Shown here: piece after piece, positions 52,046-59,753 of the stretch
Layout of the letters: the number at the start of each line of letters is the position of its first letter
Numbering within the stretch: position 1 is the first letter of the stretch
Assembly: GCA_947503175.1 (NCBI GenBank)
Contig: CANNCO010000001.1
Coordinates: 1,302,001 to 1,366,000, forward strand
Direction: 5' to 3'
Length of the DNA stretch: 64,000 nt
Source: an uncultured Paracoccaceae bacterium
GTDB taxonomy: Bacteria; Pseudomonadota; Alphaproteobacteria; Rhodobacterales; Rhodobacteraceae
Position numbers and translations under genes: made by a program
Notes under the pieces: model-generated
Told to the model about the DNA's origin: nothing
Seen by the model: the letters and a program-made list of their open reading frames with translations, nothing else
Database searches by the model: none

Positions 52046-52978
52046 TCACAATCCCATCCCCATGCGCCGCAACACCACCGATTGCGTCCAGCCCAGAAGC
52101 GTCACCAGCGCGCCCGCCAGTATCGCGGCTGCAAACAGCGCCGCCCAGATCGCCAGCGGGTTGCCGAACTGATCCCCGATCAGAATCCGCGCCCCCAGCC
52201 CCGAAATCGCCCCGGTCGGCAACTCGCCCACGATCGTGCCCACCAGCGCCGCCGCGATCCCGATCTTCAGCGAGGTGAACAGGTACGGCACCGAGGTCGG
52301 CAGTCTCAGCTTCAGGAAGCTCTGCCATCCGGGCGTCGAATAGGTCCGCAGCAGGTCCAGCTGCTCAGGTCCCGGCGCGCGCAGCCCCTTGGTCATCCCG
52401 ACCAGAACCGGAAAGAAGCACAAATAGGCCGAAATGATCGCCTTCGGCACGCCCCGCCCCTCGATCCCCACCTGGCTCGACAGAACGATGATCATCGGGG
52501 CCAGCGCCACGATGGGGATCGTCTGGCTGATAATCGCCCAGGGCATCAGGCTCATCTCCATCGTCCGGCTATAGACGATGGCCACCGCCCCGATGATCCC
52601 CAATGCCGTACCAAGGGCGAAGCCGAACAGGGTCGATTGCAGCGTGATCCAGCCGTGATAAATCAGCCCGCGTTTCGAAAACGCGCGCCCGTTCATCACC
52701 ATCTCGCCCGTGGTCTTCCACAACTCCGCCCCCACCTGCCCCGGCGTCGGCAAACGGGGCCGATCCAGATCATAGGTCGCCGGGATCACGCCTGCATTCT
52801 GCACCAAAAGCCCGACAATCCCGGCCTCGCGCCGCGCCACGGGCGTATCGGGCACGACCGCGACTCCATCCCGCTGCGCCTGATCCAGCGCCACCCGGAT
52901 GTTCATCGGTGCGACGGCGGCGTACCAAAGCCCCACAAGTATCGCCAGAACGGTCAGGACAGGGGCGATGCGCGTCAT
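52046..52978 (-). CDS. ABC transporter permease (NMT1-type system)
   Basis: The 310-residue permease shows an N-terminal helix (VLTVLAILVGLWYAAVAPM), a periplasmic segment of about 75 residues, then the BPD permease core with LLRTYSTPGWQSFLKLRLP and TSVPYLFTSLKIGIAAALVG as ATPase-contact loop. The core carries five or six further helices. ATG 52978 overlaps the GNAT stop by four bases; an earlier ATG four codons upstream is less likely. It pairs with the permease gene downstream. Confidence 0.83.
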   Translation of the reverse strand: MTRIAPVLTVLAILVGLWYAAVAPMNIRVALDQAQRDGVAVVPDTPVARREAGIVGLLVQNAGVIPATYDLDRPRLPTPGQVGAELWKTTGEMVMNGRAFSKRGLIYHGWITLQSTLFGFALGTALGIIGAVAIVYSRTMEMSLMPWAIISQTIPIVALAPMIIVLSSQVGIEGRGVPKAIISAYLCFFPVLVGMTKGLRAPGPEQLDLLRTYSTPGWQSFLKLRLPTSVPYLFTSLKIGIAAALVGTIVGELPTGAISGLGARILIGDQFGNPLAIWAALFAAAILAGALVTLLGWTQSVVLRRMGMGL

Positions 52979-53439
52979 GGCCGCTCCCACCGAAGCAACA
53001 CGTCGGGCAGACCTTCCTCATTGTCCCCCGGCGTCTGGCGCACCTCCCGGAACCCTTCACGCCGATAAAATTCCCGCGCGCGCTCGTTCGCCACAAAAGT
53101 CCAAAGCTCCAGCACATCCCGCCCCGCTTTGGCGTGGTTCAGAAGCTGCCGTCCCAGCCCCTTGCCCGGTGTCGCGACATGAAGCGCGGTGACGCAATTG
53201 GCATTCCGGTCAAGCGCCATGAACCCGACCACCGGATCGCCGATCACCCAAACGTCACGGTTTTCAAAAACAAAATCACGGTAGAAGGTCAGAACCTCGT
53301 CCGGCGTATGGACCCGCGGCATCCAGTCCCGGCTGTCGATCCAGTCGTTCAGAATCGCGGCGCAAGCCTCTGCATCCTCCGGAACGGCAGGCCGAAGCCC
53401 ACGACGATTCACGGCCGTGATCGGCGCAGCCGCACTCAT
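52975..53439 (-). CDS. GNAT-family N-acetyltransferase inside the pyrimidine-transport operon
   Basis: The 154-residue enzyme has GNAT features: RPAVPEDAEACAAILNDWID at the start, HVATPGKGLGRQLLNHAKAG for acetyl-CoA binding and EFYRREGFREVRQTPG at the end. It overlaps both neighbours by four bases, sitting between the ATPase and the permease genes of the transporter. That coupling implies a substrate connected with the imported compound or its amine product, for example beta-alanine-like compounds, but this is inference. Specificity cannot be read from the sequence. Confidence 0.78.
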   Translation of the reverse strand: MSAAAPITAVNRRGLRPAVPEDAEACAAILNDWIDSRDWMPRVHTPDEVLTFYRDFVFENRDVWVIGDPVVGFMALDRNANCVTALHVATPGKGLGRQLLNHAKAGRDVLELWTFVANERAREFYRREGFREVRQTPGDNEEGLPDVLLRWERP

Positions 53440-54221
53440 ACCTCGTCCCCATGCCCGGCACGTAGTCCTTCACGCACCCGATGGGCAATCTCGATGAATT
53501 CCGGACTGTCCCGAATATCCAGCGGCCGCTCCTTCGGCAAAGGACTGTCGATCACATCCGTGATCCGCCCGGGCCGCGGGCTCATCACCACGATCTTCGT
53601 CGACAGATACACCGCCTCGGGAATCGAATGGGTCACGAACCCGATCGTCTTCCCGGTCCGTCCCCAAAGACCCAGAAGCTCTTCGTTCAGCCGGTCGCGC
53701 ACGATCTCGTCCAGCGCGCCGAAAGGCTCGTCCATCAGCAGGATATCCGCGTCGAAAGCCAAGGCGCGGGCAATGCTCGCCCGCTGCTGCATGCCGCCCG
53801 ACAACTGCCAGGGAAACTTCTTCTCGAACCCCGCAAGGTCCACAAGCTCCAGCACCCGCGCCACACGCTCGGCCTGCTCCGCCTTCGAATACCCCATGAT
53901 CTCAAGCGGCAACCGCACATTCCCCCCAATCGTCCGCCACGGATAAAGCCCGGCCGCCTGAAACACATAGCCATAGGCCCGCTTCCGCCGCGCCTCATCC
54001 GGCGTCATCCCGTTCACCGTAATCGTCCCGCCCGTCGGATGCTCAAGTGCCGCCACGACCCGCAGGAACGTCGTCTTGCCGCATCCCGACGGCCCGATGA
54101 ACGACACGAACTCGCCCGCCTCGACACTCAGATCGACACCCTTCAGCGCGTGCACCGGCCCGTCACCCGTCTGAAATGTCAGGTCCAGCCCATGCGCTTC
54201 GATCACCACATCATTCGTCAT
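53436..54221 (-). CDS. ABC transporter ATP-binding protein (NMT1-type system)
   Basis: The 261-residue ATPase has Walker A GPSGCGKTTF, Q-loop VFQAAGLYPWRTIGGNVRLP, signature LSGGMQQRASIARAL and Walker B ILLMDEPFGALDEIVRD, a typical nitrate/sulfonate/pyrimidine-type subunit. Overlaps of four bases with the SDR gene before it and the GNAT gene after it show one translational unit. It powers uptake together with the two permeases and the NMT1-type binding protein. Confidence 0.88.
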   Translation of the reverse strand: MTNDVVIEAHGLDLTFQTGDGPVHALKGVDLSVEAGEFVSFIGPSGCGKTTFLRVVAALEHPTGGTITVNGMTPDEARRKRAYGYVFQAAGLYPWRTIGGNVRLPLEIMGYSKAEQAERVARVLELVDLAGFEKKFPWQLSGGMQQRASIARALAFDADILLMDEPFGALDEIVRDRLNEELLGLWGRTGKTIGFVTHSIPEAVYLSTKIVVMSPRPGRITDVIDSPLPKERPLDIRDSPEFIEIAHRVREGLRAGHGDEV

Positions 54222-54916
54222 ACCGACCGCGTGATCCCCCCATCGACCCGGATATTCTGCCCGGTGATATACCCTGCCGCGTCCGATGCGAGAAAGGCAA
54301 TCGTGCCCGAGATTTCCTCGGTCCTTCCATAACGCCCCATGGGCACCCGTGCCCGGAACTCGTCCTTCTCGGGCAGGCTGTCGATGAACCCCGGCAGCAC
54401 GTTGTTCATCCGCACGTTATCTGCGGCATACTTGTCCGAAAACAGCTTGGTATAGGCCGCCAGCCCCGCCCGGAACACGCCGGATGTCGGAAAAACCGGG
54501 TCCGGCTCAAGGGCCGCGAAGGTTGAGATATTGATGATCGTCCCACCGCCCTGCGCCACCATGATCGGGGTCACCAGCCGCGTCGGCCGCACGACATTCA
54601 GGAAATAGACCTCCATCCCCTCGTGCCAGTCGTCATCCGACAATTCCAGCACCGGCGCACGCGGTCCGTGACCGGCAGAATTCACCAGCACATCCACCCG
54701 ATCCCATCTATCCATCGCCATATCAACCAGACGCTTCAGATTGTCCCCCGACCGGTTCGACCCCGTCACACCGATCCCGCCCAGTTCTTCAGCCAAAGCC
54801 TCGCCTTTACCCGAAGAGGACAGAACCGACACCTCGAACCCGTCGGCAGCCAGCGCGCGCACCGCACCCGCCCCGATGCCACTGCCGCCCGCAGTGATCA
54901 TCGCGACCTTTGTCAT
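54218..54916 (-). CDS. SDR-family oxidoreductase in the pyrimidine operon
   Basis: The 232-residue SDR has AMITAGGSGIGAGAVRALAA for cofactor binding, NSAG in VLVNSAGHGPR, but an unusual active-site stretch: ISTFAALEPDPVFPTSGVFRAGLAAYTKLF. The Tyr of the usual Y-x-x-x-K appears as a serine/valine context here, with no clear Y-x-x-x-K at the usual place. It may therefore be a degenerate or specialised member. It overlaps the ATPase gene by four bases and follows dihydropyrimidinase by 39 bp. A role on a semialdehyde downstream of beta-alanine is only a guess. Confidence 0.75.
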   Translation of the reverse strand: MTKVAMITAGGSGIGAGAVRALAADGFEVSVLSSSGKGEALAEELGGIGVTGSNRSGDNLKRLVDMAMDRWDRVDVLVNSAGHGPRAPVLELSDDDWHEGMEVYFLNVVRPTRLVTPIMVAQGGGTIINISTFAALEPDPVFPTSGVFRAGLAAYTKLFSDKYAADNVRMNNVLPGFIDSLPEKDEFRARVPMGRYGRTEEISGTIAFLASDAAGYITGQNIRVDGGITRSV

Positions 54917-54955
54917 TCCGCCCCCTCAAGCGCGATCGAGCGCACGGCCAATCCC

Positions 54956-56407
54956 CTAGACCCCACTCGCCGGAATACCCGTCCGCTCCACCTTCCGGGG
55001 TGCCGTCAACTCCTTCCACGTGCTCAGGGCCTTCGTCACGCTCTGTCCCGGGGGCCGCGCCACGAACTCCCCATGGCCCTCCTCGGTCCGCACCTCGCCA
55101 TCATGGATCGCGACCTTGCCGCGCGTCAGCGTGAAGCGTGGCAGGCCCTTCACATGCTTGCCCTCGAACACGTTGTAATCGATCGCCGATTGCTGGCTGC
55201 CGGCGCTGATCGTCTTTTCCTTCTTCGGGTCCCAGACCACCAGATCGGCATCCGCACCCACCAATACGGCGCCCTTTTTCGGATAGACATTCAATATCTT
55301 GGCGATGTTTGTTGAAGTCACCGCCACAAACTCGCTCGGCGTCAGACGGCCTGTCTCGACCCCATGGGTCCAAAGCATCGGCATCCGGTCCTCAAGCCCG
55401 CCCGTGCCGTTGGGGATCTTGGTGAAATCGCCCACGCCCGTGCGCTTCTGCTCGGTGGTGAAGGCGCAATGGTCCGTCGCGACGACGCTCAGGCTGCCGC
55501 TGGCCAGGCCGTTCCACAAACTGTCCTGATGCTTCTTGTTGCGGAAGGGGGGCGACATGACGCGGCGCGCGGCATGGTCCCAGTCCTTGTTGAAATACTC
55601 GGTCTCGTCGAGCGTCAGATGCTGGATCAGCGGCTCGCCCCAGACCCGCCGCCCGTTGGCTCGCGCGCGCCGAATCGCCTCATGGGCATCCTCGGAACTG
55701 GTATGCACCACGTAAAGCGGCACGCCCGCCATATCGGCAATCATGATCGCCCGGTTCGTGGCCTCGCCCTCGACCTCGGGCGGACGGGAATAGGCATGTC
55801 CCTCGGGGCCGTTATTGCCCTCTTCCAGAAGCTTCGCCTGCAGGTCCGCCACGATATCGCCGTTCTCCGCATGGACCAGCGGGATCGCCCCCAACTCGCC
55901 GCAGCGGCGGAACGATGCGAACATCTCGTCATCGTTGACCATCAGCGCGCCCTTATAGGCCATGAAATGCTTGAACGTATTGATGCCCCGCTCGGTGACA
56001 TCCTTCATCTCATTGAAAACCTGCTCGCCCCACCATGTCACCGCCATGTGGAAGGAATAGTCGCAATTCGCGCGGGTCGACTTGTTGTCCCACATCTTGA
56101 TCGCGTCCAGAAGACCCTGACCGGGGCTTGGCAGCGCGAAATCCACCACCATCGTGGTACCGCCCGCAAGCGCCGCCCGCGTCCCGCTCTCGAAATCATC
56201 CGAGGAATAGGTGCCCATGAACGGCATCTCCAGATGCGTATGCGGGTCGATCCCCCCCGGCATCACGTAGCAGCCGGTGGCATCCAACGCCTCGTCACCC
56301 TTCAGCCCCTTGCCGATCTCGATGATCTGCCCGCCCTCGATCAGCACATCCGCCTCATAGGTCAGATCGGCGGTCACGATGGTTCCGTTCTTGATGACTG
56401 TGGTCAT
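54956..56407 (-). CDS. hydA: Dihydropyrimidinase
   Basis: The 483-residue cyclic amidohydrolase has metal ligands in PGGIDPHTHLEMPFMG near residue 55, the carboxylated Lys in HFMAYKGALMV near 150, His in PLVHAENGD and LYVVHTSSEDAHE, and Asp in VATDHCAFT. It opens dihydrouracil or dihydrothymine to N-carbamoyl-beta-amino acids, the second step of the reductive pathway. The start is well placed. The gene is separated from hyuC by the GIY-YIG unit with its palindromes. Hydantoin activity is also possible. Confidence 0.92.
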   Translation of the reverse strand: MTTVIKNGTIVTADLTYEADVLIEGGQIIEIGKGLKGDEALDATGCYVMPGGIDPHTHLEMPFMGTYSSDDFESGTRAALAGGTTMVVDFALPSPGQGLLDAIKMWDNKSTRANCDYSFHMAVTWWGEQVFNEMKDVTERGINTFKHFMAYKGALMVNDDEMFASFRRCGELGAIPLVHAENGDIVADLQAKLLEEGNNGPEGHAYSRPPEVEGEATNRAIMIADMAGVPLYVVHTSSEDAHEAIRRARANGRRVWGEPLIQHLTLDETEYFNKDWDHAARRVMSPPFRNKKHQDSLWNGLASGSLSVVATDHCAFTTEQKRTGVGDFTKIPNGTGGLEDRMPMLWTHGVETGRLTPSEFVAVTSTNIAKILNVYPKKGAVLVGADADLVVWDPKKEKTISAGSQQSAIDYNVFEGKHVKGLPRFTLTRGKVAIHDGEVRTEEGHGEFVARPPGQSVTKALSTWKELTAPRKVERTGIPASGV

Positions 56408-56431
56408 GGTGGTTGCTCCCTGCGCTACGCA

Positions 56432-56452
56432 GTCCCGGACTTGATCCGGGAC
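56432..56452. repeat. REP-like palindrome downstream of the GIY-YIG gene (copy 1)
   Basis: An 8-bp stem GTCCCGGA / TCCGGGAC encloses the loop CTTGA. It sits between the GIY-YIG stop and the dihydropyrimidinase start. Two further copies of nearly the same palindrome lie on the other side of the GIY-YIG gene. Confidence 0.85.
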
Positions 56453-56453
56453 C

Positions 56454-56744
56454 TCATCGAAACGAGAGCTCCATCGTCAAGTCGGACCAGTTTGGATTGT
56501 TCTGTTCGATCAAAGCGTTCTTCCACGCCCGCCGCCAGCGTTTCAGCTTTCTCTCGCGGGCAGTCGCCGCGGGCAGCGTCTCGTGGGTCTCGAAATAGAC
56601 CAGCTTGCGAATGCGGTACTTCGCGGTGTGATCGCCACCCTTGCCGAGGCTGTGCTGCCAGACGCGTTGCCGCAGATCGCCGGTGACGCCGATATAGATC
56701 GCAGTGTTCGACTGGCAGGTAAGGATATAGGTGTGAAACGCCAT
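56454..56744 (-). CDS. GIY-YIG nuclease-domain protein flanked by palindromic repeats
   Basis: The 96-residue protein is a free-standing GIY-YIG domain of the UPF0213 type: FHTYILTCQSNTAIYIGVTG holds both halves of the motif, LRQRVWQHSLGKGGDHTAKY the conserved Arg and the later RERKLKRWRRAWKNALI the metal-binding Glu. It probably nicks or binds DNA. It lies inside the pyrimidine operon, on the same strand, between hyuC and hydA, and has palindromes on both sides. Nothing links it to pyrimidine breakdown, so it looks like an inserted unit. ATG 56744 begins the domain. Confidence 0.85.
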   Translation of the reverse strand: MAFHTYILTCQSNTAIYIGVTGDLRQRVWQHSLGKGGDHTAKYRIRKLVYFETHETLPAATARERKLKRWRRAWKNALIEQNNPNWSDLTMELSFR

Positions 56745-56800
56745 CGGTTTTGGATGGTGCAACTTGGTTAACCATCGCTGAACGCATGCATGCGACCGCA

Positions 56801-56821
56801 GCCCCGGACTTGATCCGGGGC
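56801..56821. repeat. REP-like palindrome upstream of the GIY-YIG gene (copy 2)
   Basis: Stem GCCCCGGA / TCCGGGGC with the same CTTGA loop as copy 1, hence in the same orientation. The outer pairs have changed in a compensating way relative to copy 1, so the stem is preserved. Confidence 0.85.
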
Positions 56822-56844
56822 CTTGATGCAGGCGCGGCACGGAG

Positions 56845-56865
56845 GTCCCGGATCAGGTCCGGGAC
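56845..56865. repeat. REP-like palindrome, inverted (copy 3)
   Basis: Stem GTCCCGGA / TCCGGGAC with the loop TCAGG, which resembles the reverse complement of CTTGA (TCAAG). It is thus an inverted relative of copies 1 and 2. Copies 2 and 3 form a head-to-head pair 23 bp apart, like a BIME of REP sequences, just after the hyuC stop. Confidence 0.82.
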
Positions 56866-56888
56866 TGCGCCGGGATGGTGCCCGCTTG

Positions 56889-58139
56889 TCACCCCTCGAT
56901 CCCCGCCGTCTCCACCACAGCATGAAGCAGCACATCCGCCCCCGCGGCCGCCCACTCCTTCGAGATCTCCTCCGCCTCATTGTGCGAAAGCCCGTCCACA
57001 CACGGGCACATGACCATCGCCGTCGGCGCAACCCGGTTGATCCAGCACGCGTCATGCCCCGCGCCCGAGATCAGGTTCATATGGCTATACCCCAATCGCT
57101 CCGCCGCGTTCCGCACCGCTGTCACACAGCCCTCGTCAAAGGTCACCGGGTCGAACCCGCCCACCTTCTCGAACGCCACCGACAGTCCCATCTCGTCGCA
57201 GATCTTCTGCGCCCCGGTCTTCAGCCGCGCCTCCATATCCTCGATCACCGTCAGATCGGGTGATCGCAGGTCCACCGTGAACACCACCTTTCCGGGGATC
57301 ACGTTGCGCGAGTTTGGATAGACATCGATATGCCCCGCCGCGCCCACCGCATGGGGTTTGTGTGACCACGCAATCTCATCCACCAGTTCCAGCACCCGCG
57401 CCATACCCAGCCCCGCATTCTTCCGCATGGGCATCGGCGTCGACCCGGTATGGCTTTCCTTCCCGGTGATCGTCACCTGCGTCCAGCTCAGCCCCTGACC
57501 GTGGGTGACGACGCCGATATCCTTGCCCTCGGCCTCCAGGATCGGCCCCTGCTCGATATGCAGTTCAAAGAAGGCATGCATCTTGCGCGCGCCCACCTCC
57601 TCGTCACCGCGCCAGCCGATCCTGGCCAACTCGTCGCCGAACGTCTTGCCCTCGGCATCCTCGCGCGCATAGGCCCAGTCCTGCGTGTGCATCCCGGCAA
57701 ATACGCCCGAGGCCAGCATCGCAGGCGCAAACCGCGTGCCTTCCTCATTGGTCCAGTTCGTCACCACGATCGGATGCTTCGTCCTGATCCCCAGATCGTT
57801 CAGCGTCCGGATGATCTCAAGGCCCCCCAGAACCCCCAGAACCCCGTCATACTTTCCGCCCGTCGGCTGCGTATCGAGATGGCTGCCCACATAGACCGGA
57901 AGAGCATCCGCGTCCGTCCCCTCGCGCCGGGCGAACATGTTGCCCATCGTGTCCAGACCCATGGTGCATCCCGCAGCCTCGCACCAGCTCCGGAACAGCG
58001 CGCGCCCCTCGCCATCTTCATCGGTCACCGTCTGGCGATTGTTGCCGCCCGCCACCCCGGGGCCGATCTTGGCCATCTCCATCAGGCTGTCCCACAACCG
58101 GTCGCCATTGATCTTAAGGTTTTCGCCCGGGGCTGCCAT
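56889..58139 (-). CDS. hyuC: Beta-ureidopropionase / N-carbamoyl-amino-acid hydrolase (M20-type)
   Basis: The 416-residue zinc enzyme has the M20/carbamoylase signatures: YVGSHLDTQPTGGKYDGVLG near residue 84, TNWTNEEGTRFAPAMLASG, FFELHIEQGPILEAEGK and, near the end, SGAGHDACWIN. It hydrolyses N-carbamoyl-beta-alanine or N-carbamoyl-beta-aminoisobutyrate, the last step of reductive pyrimidine breakdown. It is the first gene of the long minus-strand operon. The RutR-type operator lies about 120 bp upstream of its start codon. Confidence 0.9.
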   Translation of the reverse strand: MAAPGENLKINGDRLWDSLMEMAKIGPGVAGGNNRQTVTDEDGEGRALFRSWCEAAGCTMGLDTMGNMFARREGTDADALPVYVGSHLDTQPTGGKYDGVLGVLGGLEIIRTLNDLGIRTKHPIVVTNWTNEEGTRFAPAMLASGVFAGMHTQDWAYAREDAEGKTFGDELARIGWRGDEEVGARKMHAFFELHIEQGPILEAEGKDIGVVTHGQGLSWTQVTITGKESHTGSTPMPMRKNAGLGMARVLELVDEIAWSHKPHAVGAAGHIDVYPNSRNVIPGKVVFTVDLRSPDLTVIEDMEARLKTGAQKICDEMGLSVAFEKVGGFDPVTFDEGCVTAVRNAAERLGYSHMNLISGAGHDACWINRVAPTAMVMCPCVDGLSHNEAEEISKEWAAAGADVLLHAVVETAGIEG

Positions 58140-58257
58140 ATCCGTTCCCTTCCCTGTTCCGATCCAACTGAAACGCCTTATGCACCGTGACCGGGCACTG
58201 GCGTTTTCTCTGATCGCCCAACCGCCCGGCCTTTTTCACAAGCCGGGTTGCAAGAGT

Positions 58258-58273
58258 TTGACCAAATGGTCAG
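58258..58273. promoter_or_regulatory. RutR operator
   Basis: TTGACCAAATGGTCAG matches the established RutR consensus TTGACCAnnTGGTCAA at 13 of its 14 defined positions, with only the last A changed to G. It lies between divergent rutR and hyuC, where the repressor would control both. RutR is released by uracil or thymine, so the genes should be induced by pyrimidines. Confidence 0.88.
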
Positions 58274-58362
58274 GATCACGCTAGCAGAGGACCTGCCCCA
58301 GTCAAGGCACCAGCGGCGGCGTGCCCTCGATATCATCGGGCCCGCCCAAAAGACGGACAGAA

Positions 58363-58980
58363 ATGGAAGACATCCCACCCCGCACCCGCATCCAGACCGA
58401 AAACCGCCGCCGTATTCTCGACGCCGCACTGGACGCGTTTTCGGCGCAGGGCTTTCGCGGCGCGACCCTCGATCAGATCGCCCGCGCGGCGGGCCTGTCG
58501 AAACCGAACCTCCTCTATTACTTCCCGTCGAAAGAGGCGATGCACATCGCGCTGATCGAAGCTCTGATGGACACATGGCTCGATCCCCTGCGCAAGCTCG
58601 ACCCCGAGGGCGACCCGGTGGACGAAATCGTCGGCTACGTCCTTCGCAAGCTGGATCTGGCCCGGGATTTCCCCCGCGAAAGCCGGCTTTTCGCCAATGA
58701 GATCGTCCAGGGCGCGCCCAACATCCTGCCCCACATCACCGGCCCGCTGAAGACGCTCGTGGATGACAAGGCGACCCTTATCGCGGGCTGGTCCAGGTCA
58801 GGCCGGTTGACACCCGTTGATCCCCATCATCTAATTTTCTCGATCTGGGCCACGACCCAGCACTATGCCGATTTCGATGCGCAGGTGCGTGGCATTCTCG
58901 CCCCCGCCAACGACGCCCATTTCGGCGACGCGCGCGTCTTTCTCGAACAGCTCTACCGCCGCGCACTCACACCTGGTTAA
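58363..58980 (+). CDS. rutR: RutR-type TetR-family pyrimidine-responsive regulator
   Basis: The 205-residue regulator has a TetR HTH (RRILDAALDAFSAQGFRG then TLDQIARAAGLSKPNLLYYF, the YF-P-S-K boundary) and the RutR-like ligand domain (LARDFPRESRLFANEIVQGA, HHLIFSIWATTQHYADFDAQ). RutR binds uracil. Its operator is visible in the gap. ATG 58363 was chosen because residues before it are not family-like, although its Shine-Dalgarno sequence is weak. It is divergent from the hyuC operon and probably autoregulated. Confidence 0.92.
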   Translation: MEDIPPRTRIQTENRRRILDAALDAFSAQGFRGATLDQIARAAGLSKPNLLYYFPSKEAMHIALIEALMDTWLDPLRKLDPEGDPVDEIVGYVLRKLDLARDFPRESRLFANEIVQGAPNILPHITGPLKTLVDDKATLIAGWSRSGRLTPVDPHHLIFSIWATTQHYADFDAQVRGILAPANDAHFGDARVFLEQLYRRALTPG

Positions 58981-59072
58981 CCATAAGAACATGTTTTTGT
59001 GGAGATTAACAGGTCGGTAAGGGATCACTCCCAAAGTATCGGGTTAACCGGGTCAAGATTAGGAGAGTGGTC

Positions 59073-59612
59073 ATGATTCCCCAGATTGCGCCAGTCGGGG
59101 CCGGTGGGTCCGGCCTCCAGGTGAATACGTCGATAACGCCCGAACGGGCCGATACGACCGGGCGCGGCGAACGCGCGGAACCGCTGACATCGGGCCGGAC
59201 GGAAACGGCACGTCCGACCTTGCCGCCCGAGGCTTCGGACCGGGCGGCCCAGGTCACGTCCGACCCGCGGCCCAGCTTCATTGCCCCCGATCCCAACGCC
59301 CCTGCCGGTCCGCCGCCATCGTTCGAGGCGTCGATACTCGACCGGGCCCGCGAAGCCGCGATTGGCGCAGCACCCCTATCCGCTCCGTTTCAGGTCAAAA
59401 CCGCTGAACCGGGCGAACTTGTCGCCAGCCTTGCCACGCCCGCCGTTGCCGCGCCGCCGCAACCAGCGGAAGCACAGGACAAGGCGGCCCCAGCGACCCG
59501 CGATCCCTATGCCGTTCCGCCCACCGCCTCGGAACGCGCCGAAGGCAACGTCGCAACCCTGCGCAGACTGGAAATGCCTTACGACACGGCGACCGTGGAC
59601 GTGGCGCGCTGA
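59073..59612 (+). CDS. Proline- and alanine-rich hypothetical protein
   Basis: The 179-residue protein is low-complexity and probably disordered: APVGAGGSGLQVNTSITPER at the start, many Pro-Ala-Glu stretches in the middle (PAGPPPSFEASILDRAREAA) and a short conserved-looking end (NVATLRRLEMPYDTATVDVA). It has a good RBS (GGAGAG) before the ATG at 59073. I do not recognise a family, though similar small proteins appear in Rhodobacterales. The gap to the next gene (59613-59753) holds nothing clear. Confidence 0.55.
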   Translation: MIPQIAPVGAGGSGLQVNTSITPERADTTGRGERAEPLTSGRTETARPTLPPEASDRAAQVTSDPRPSFIAPDPNAPAGPPPSFEASILDRAREAAIGAAPLSAPFQVKTAEPGELVASLATPAVAAPPQPAEAQDKAAPATRDPYAVPPTASERAEGNVATLRRLEMPYDTATVDVAR

Positions 59613-59753
59613 CCGCGAAGCACCGACCAGCCGGGGTATTGTACTTTTGCGAGGATGCGCAGTTGCGGCCCGTCGGTGACAACCCGCTCGGATCACCCGT
59701 CATTCCCGGCGCCTGCCGAACGGAACCGACGCCACCCCGATCCTGATCGGGCC

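Noticed and set aside
58976-59056. CtrA-type boxes from repeated GTTAACC sequences
   Set aside because: The TTAA half-sites are not at the 7-bp spacing of the CtrA consensus; two GTTAACC copies may be coincidental.
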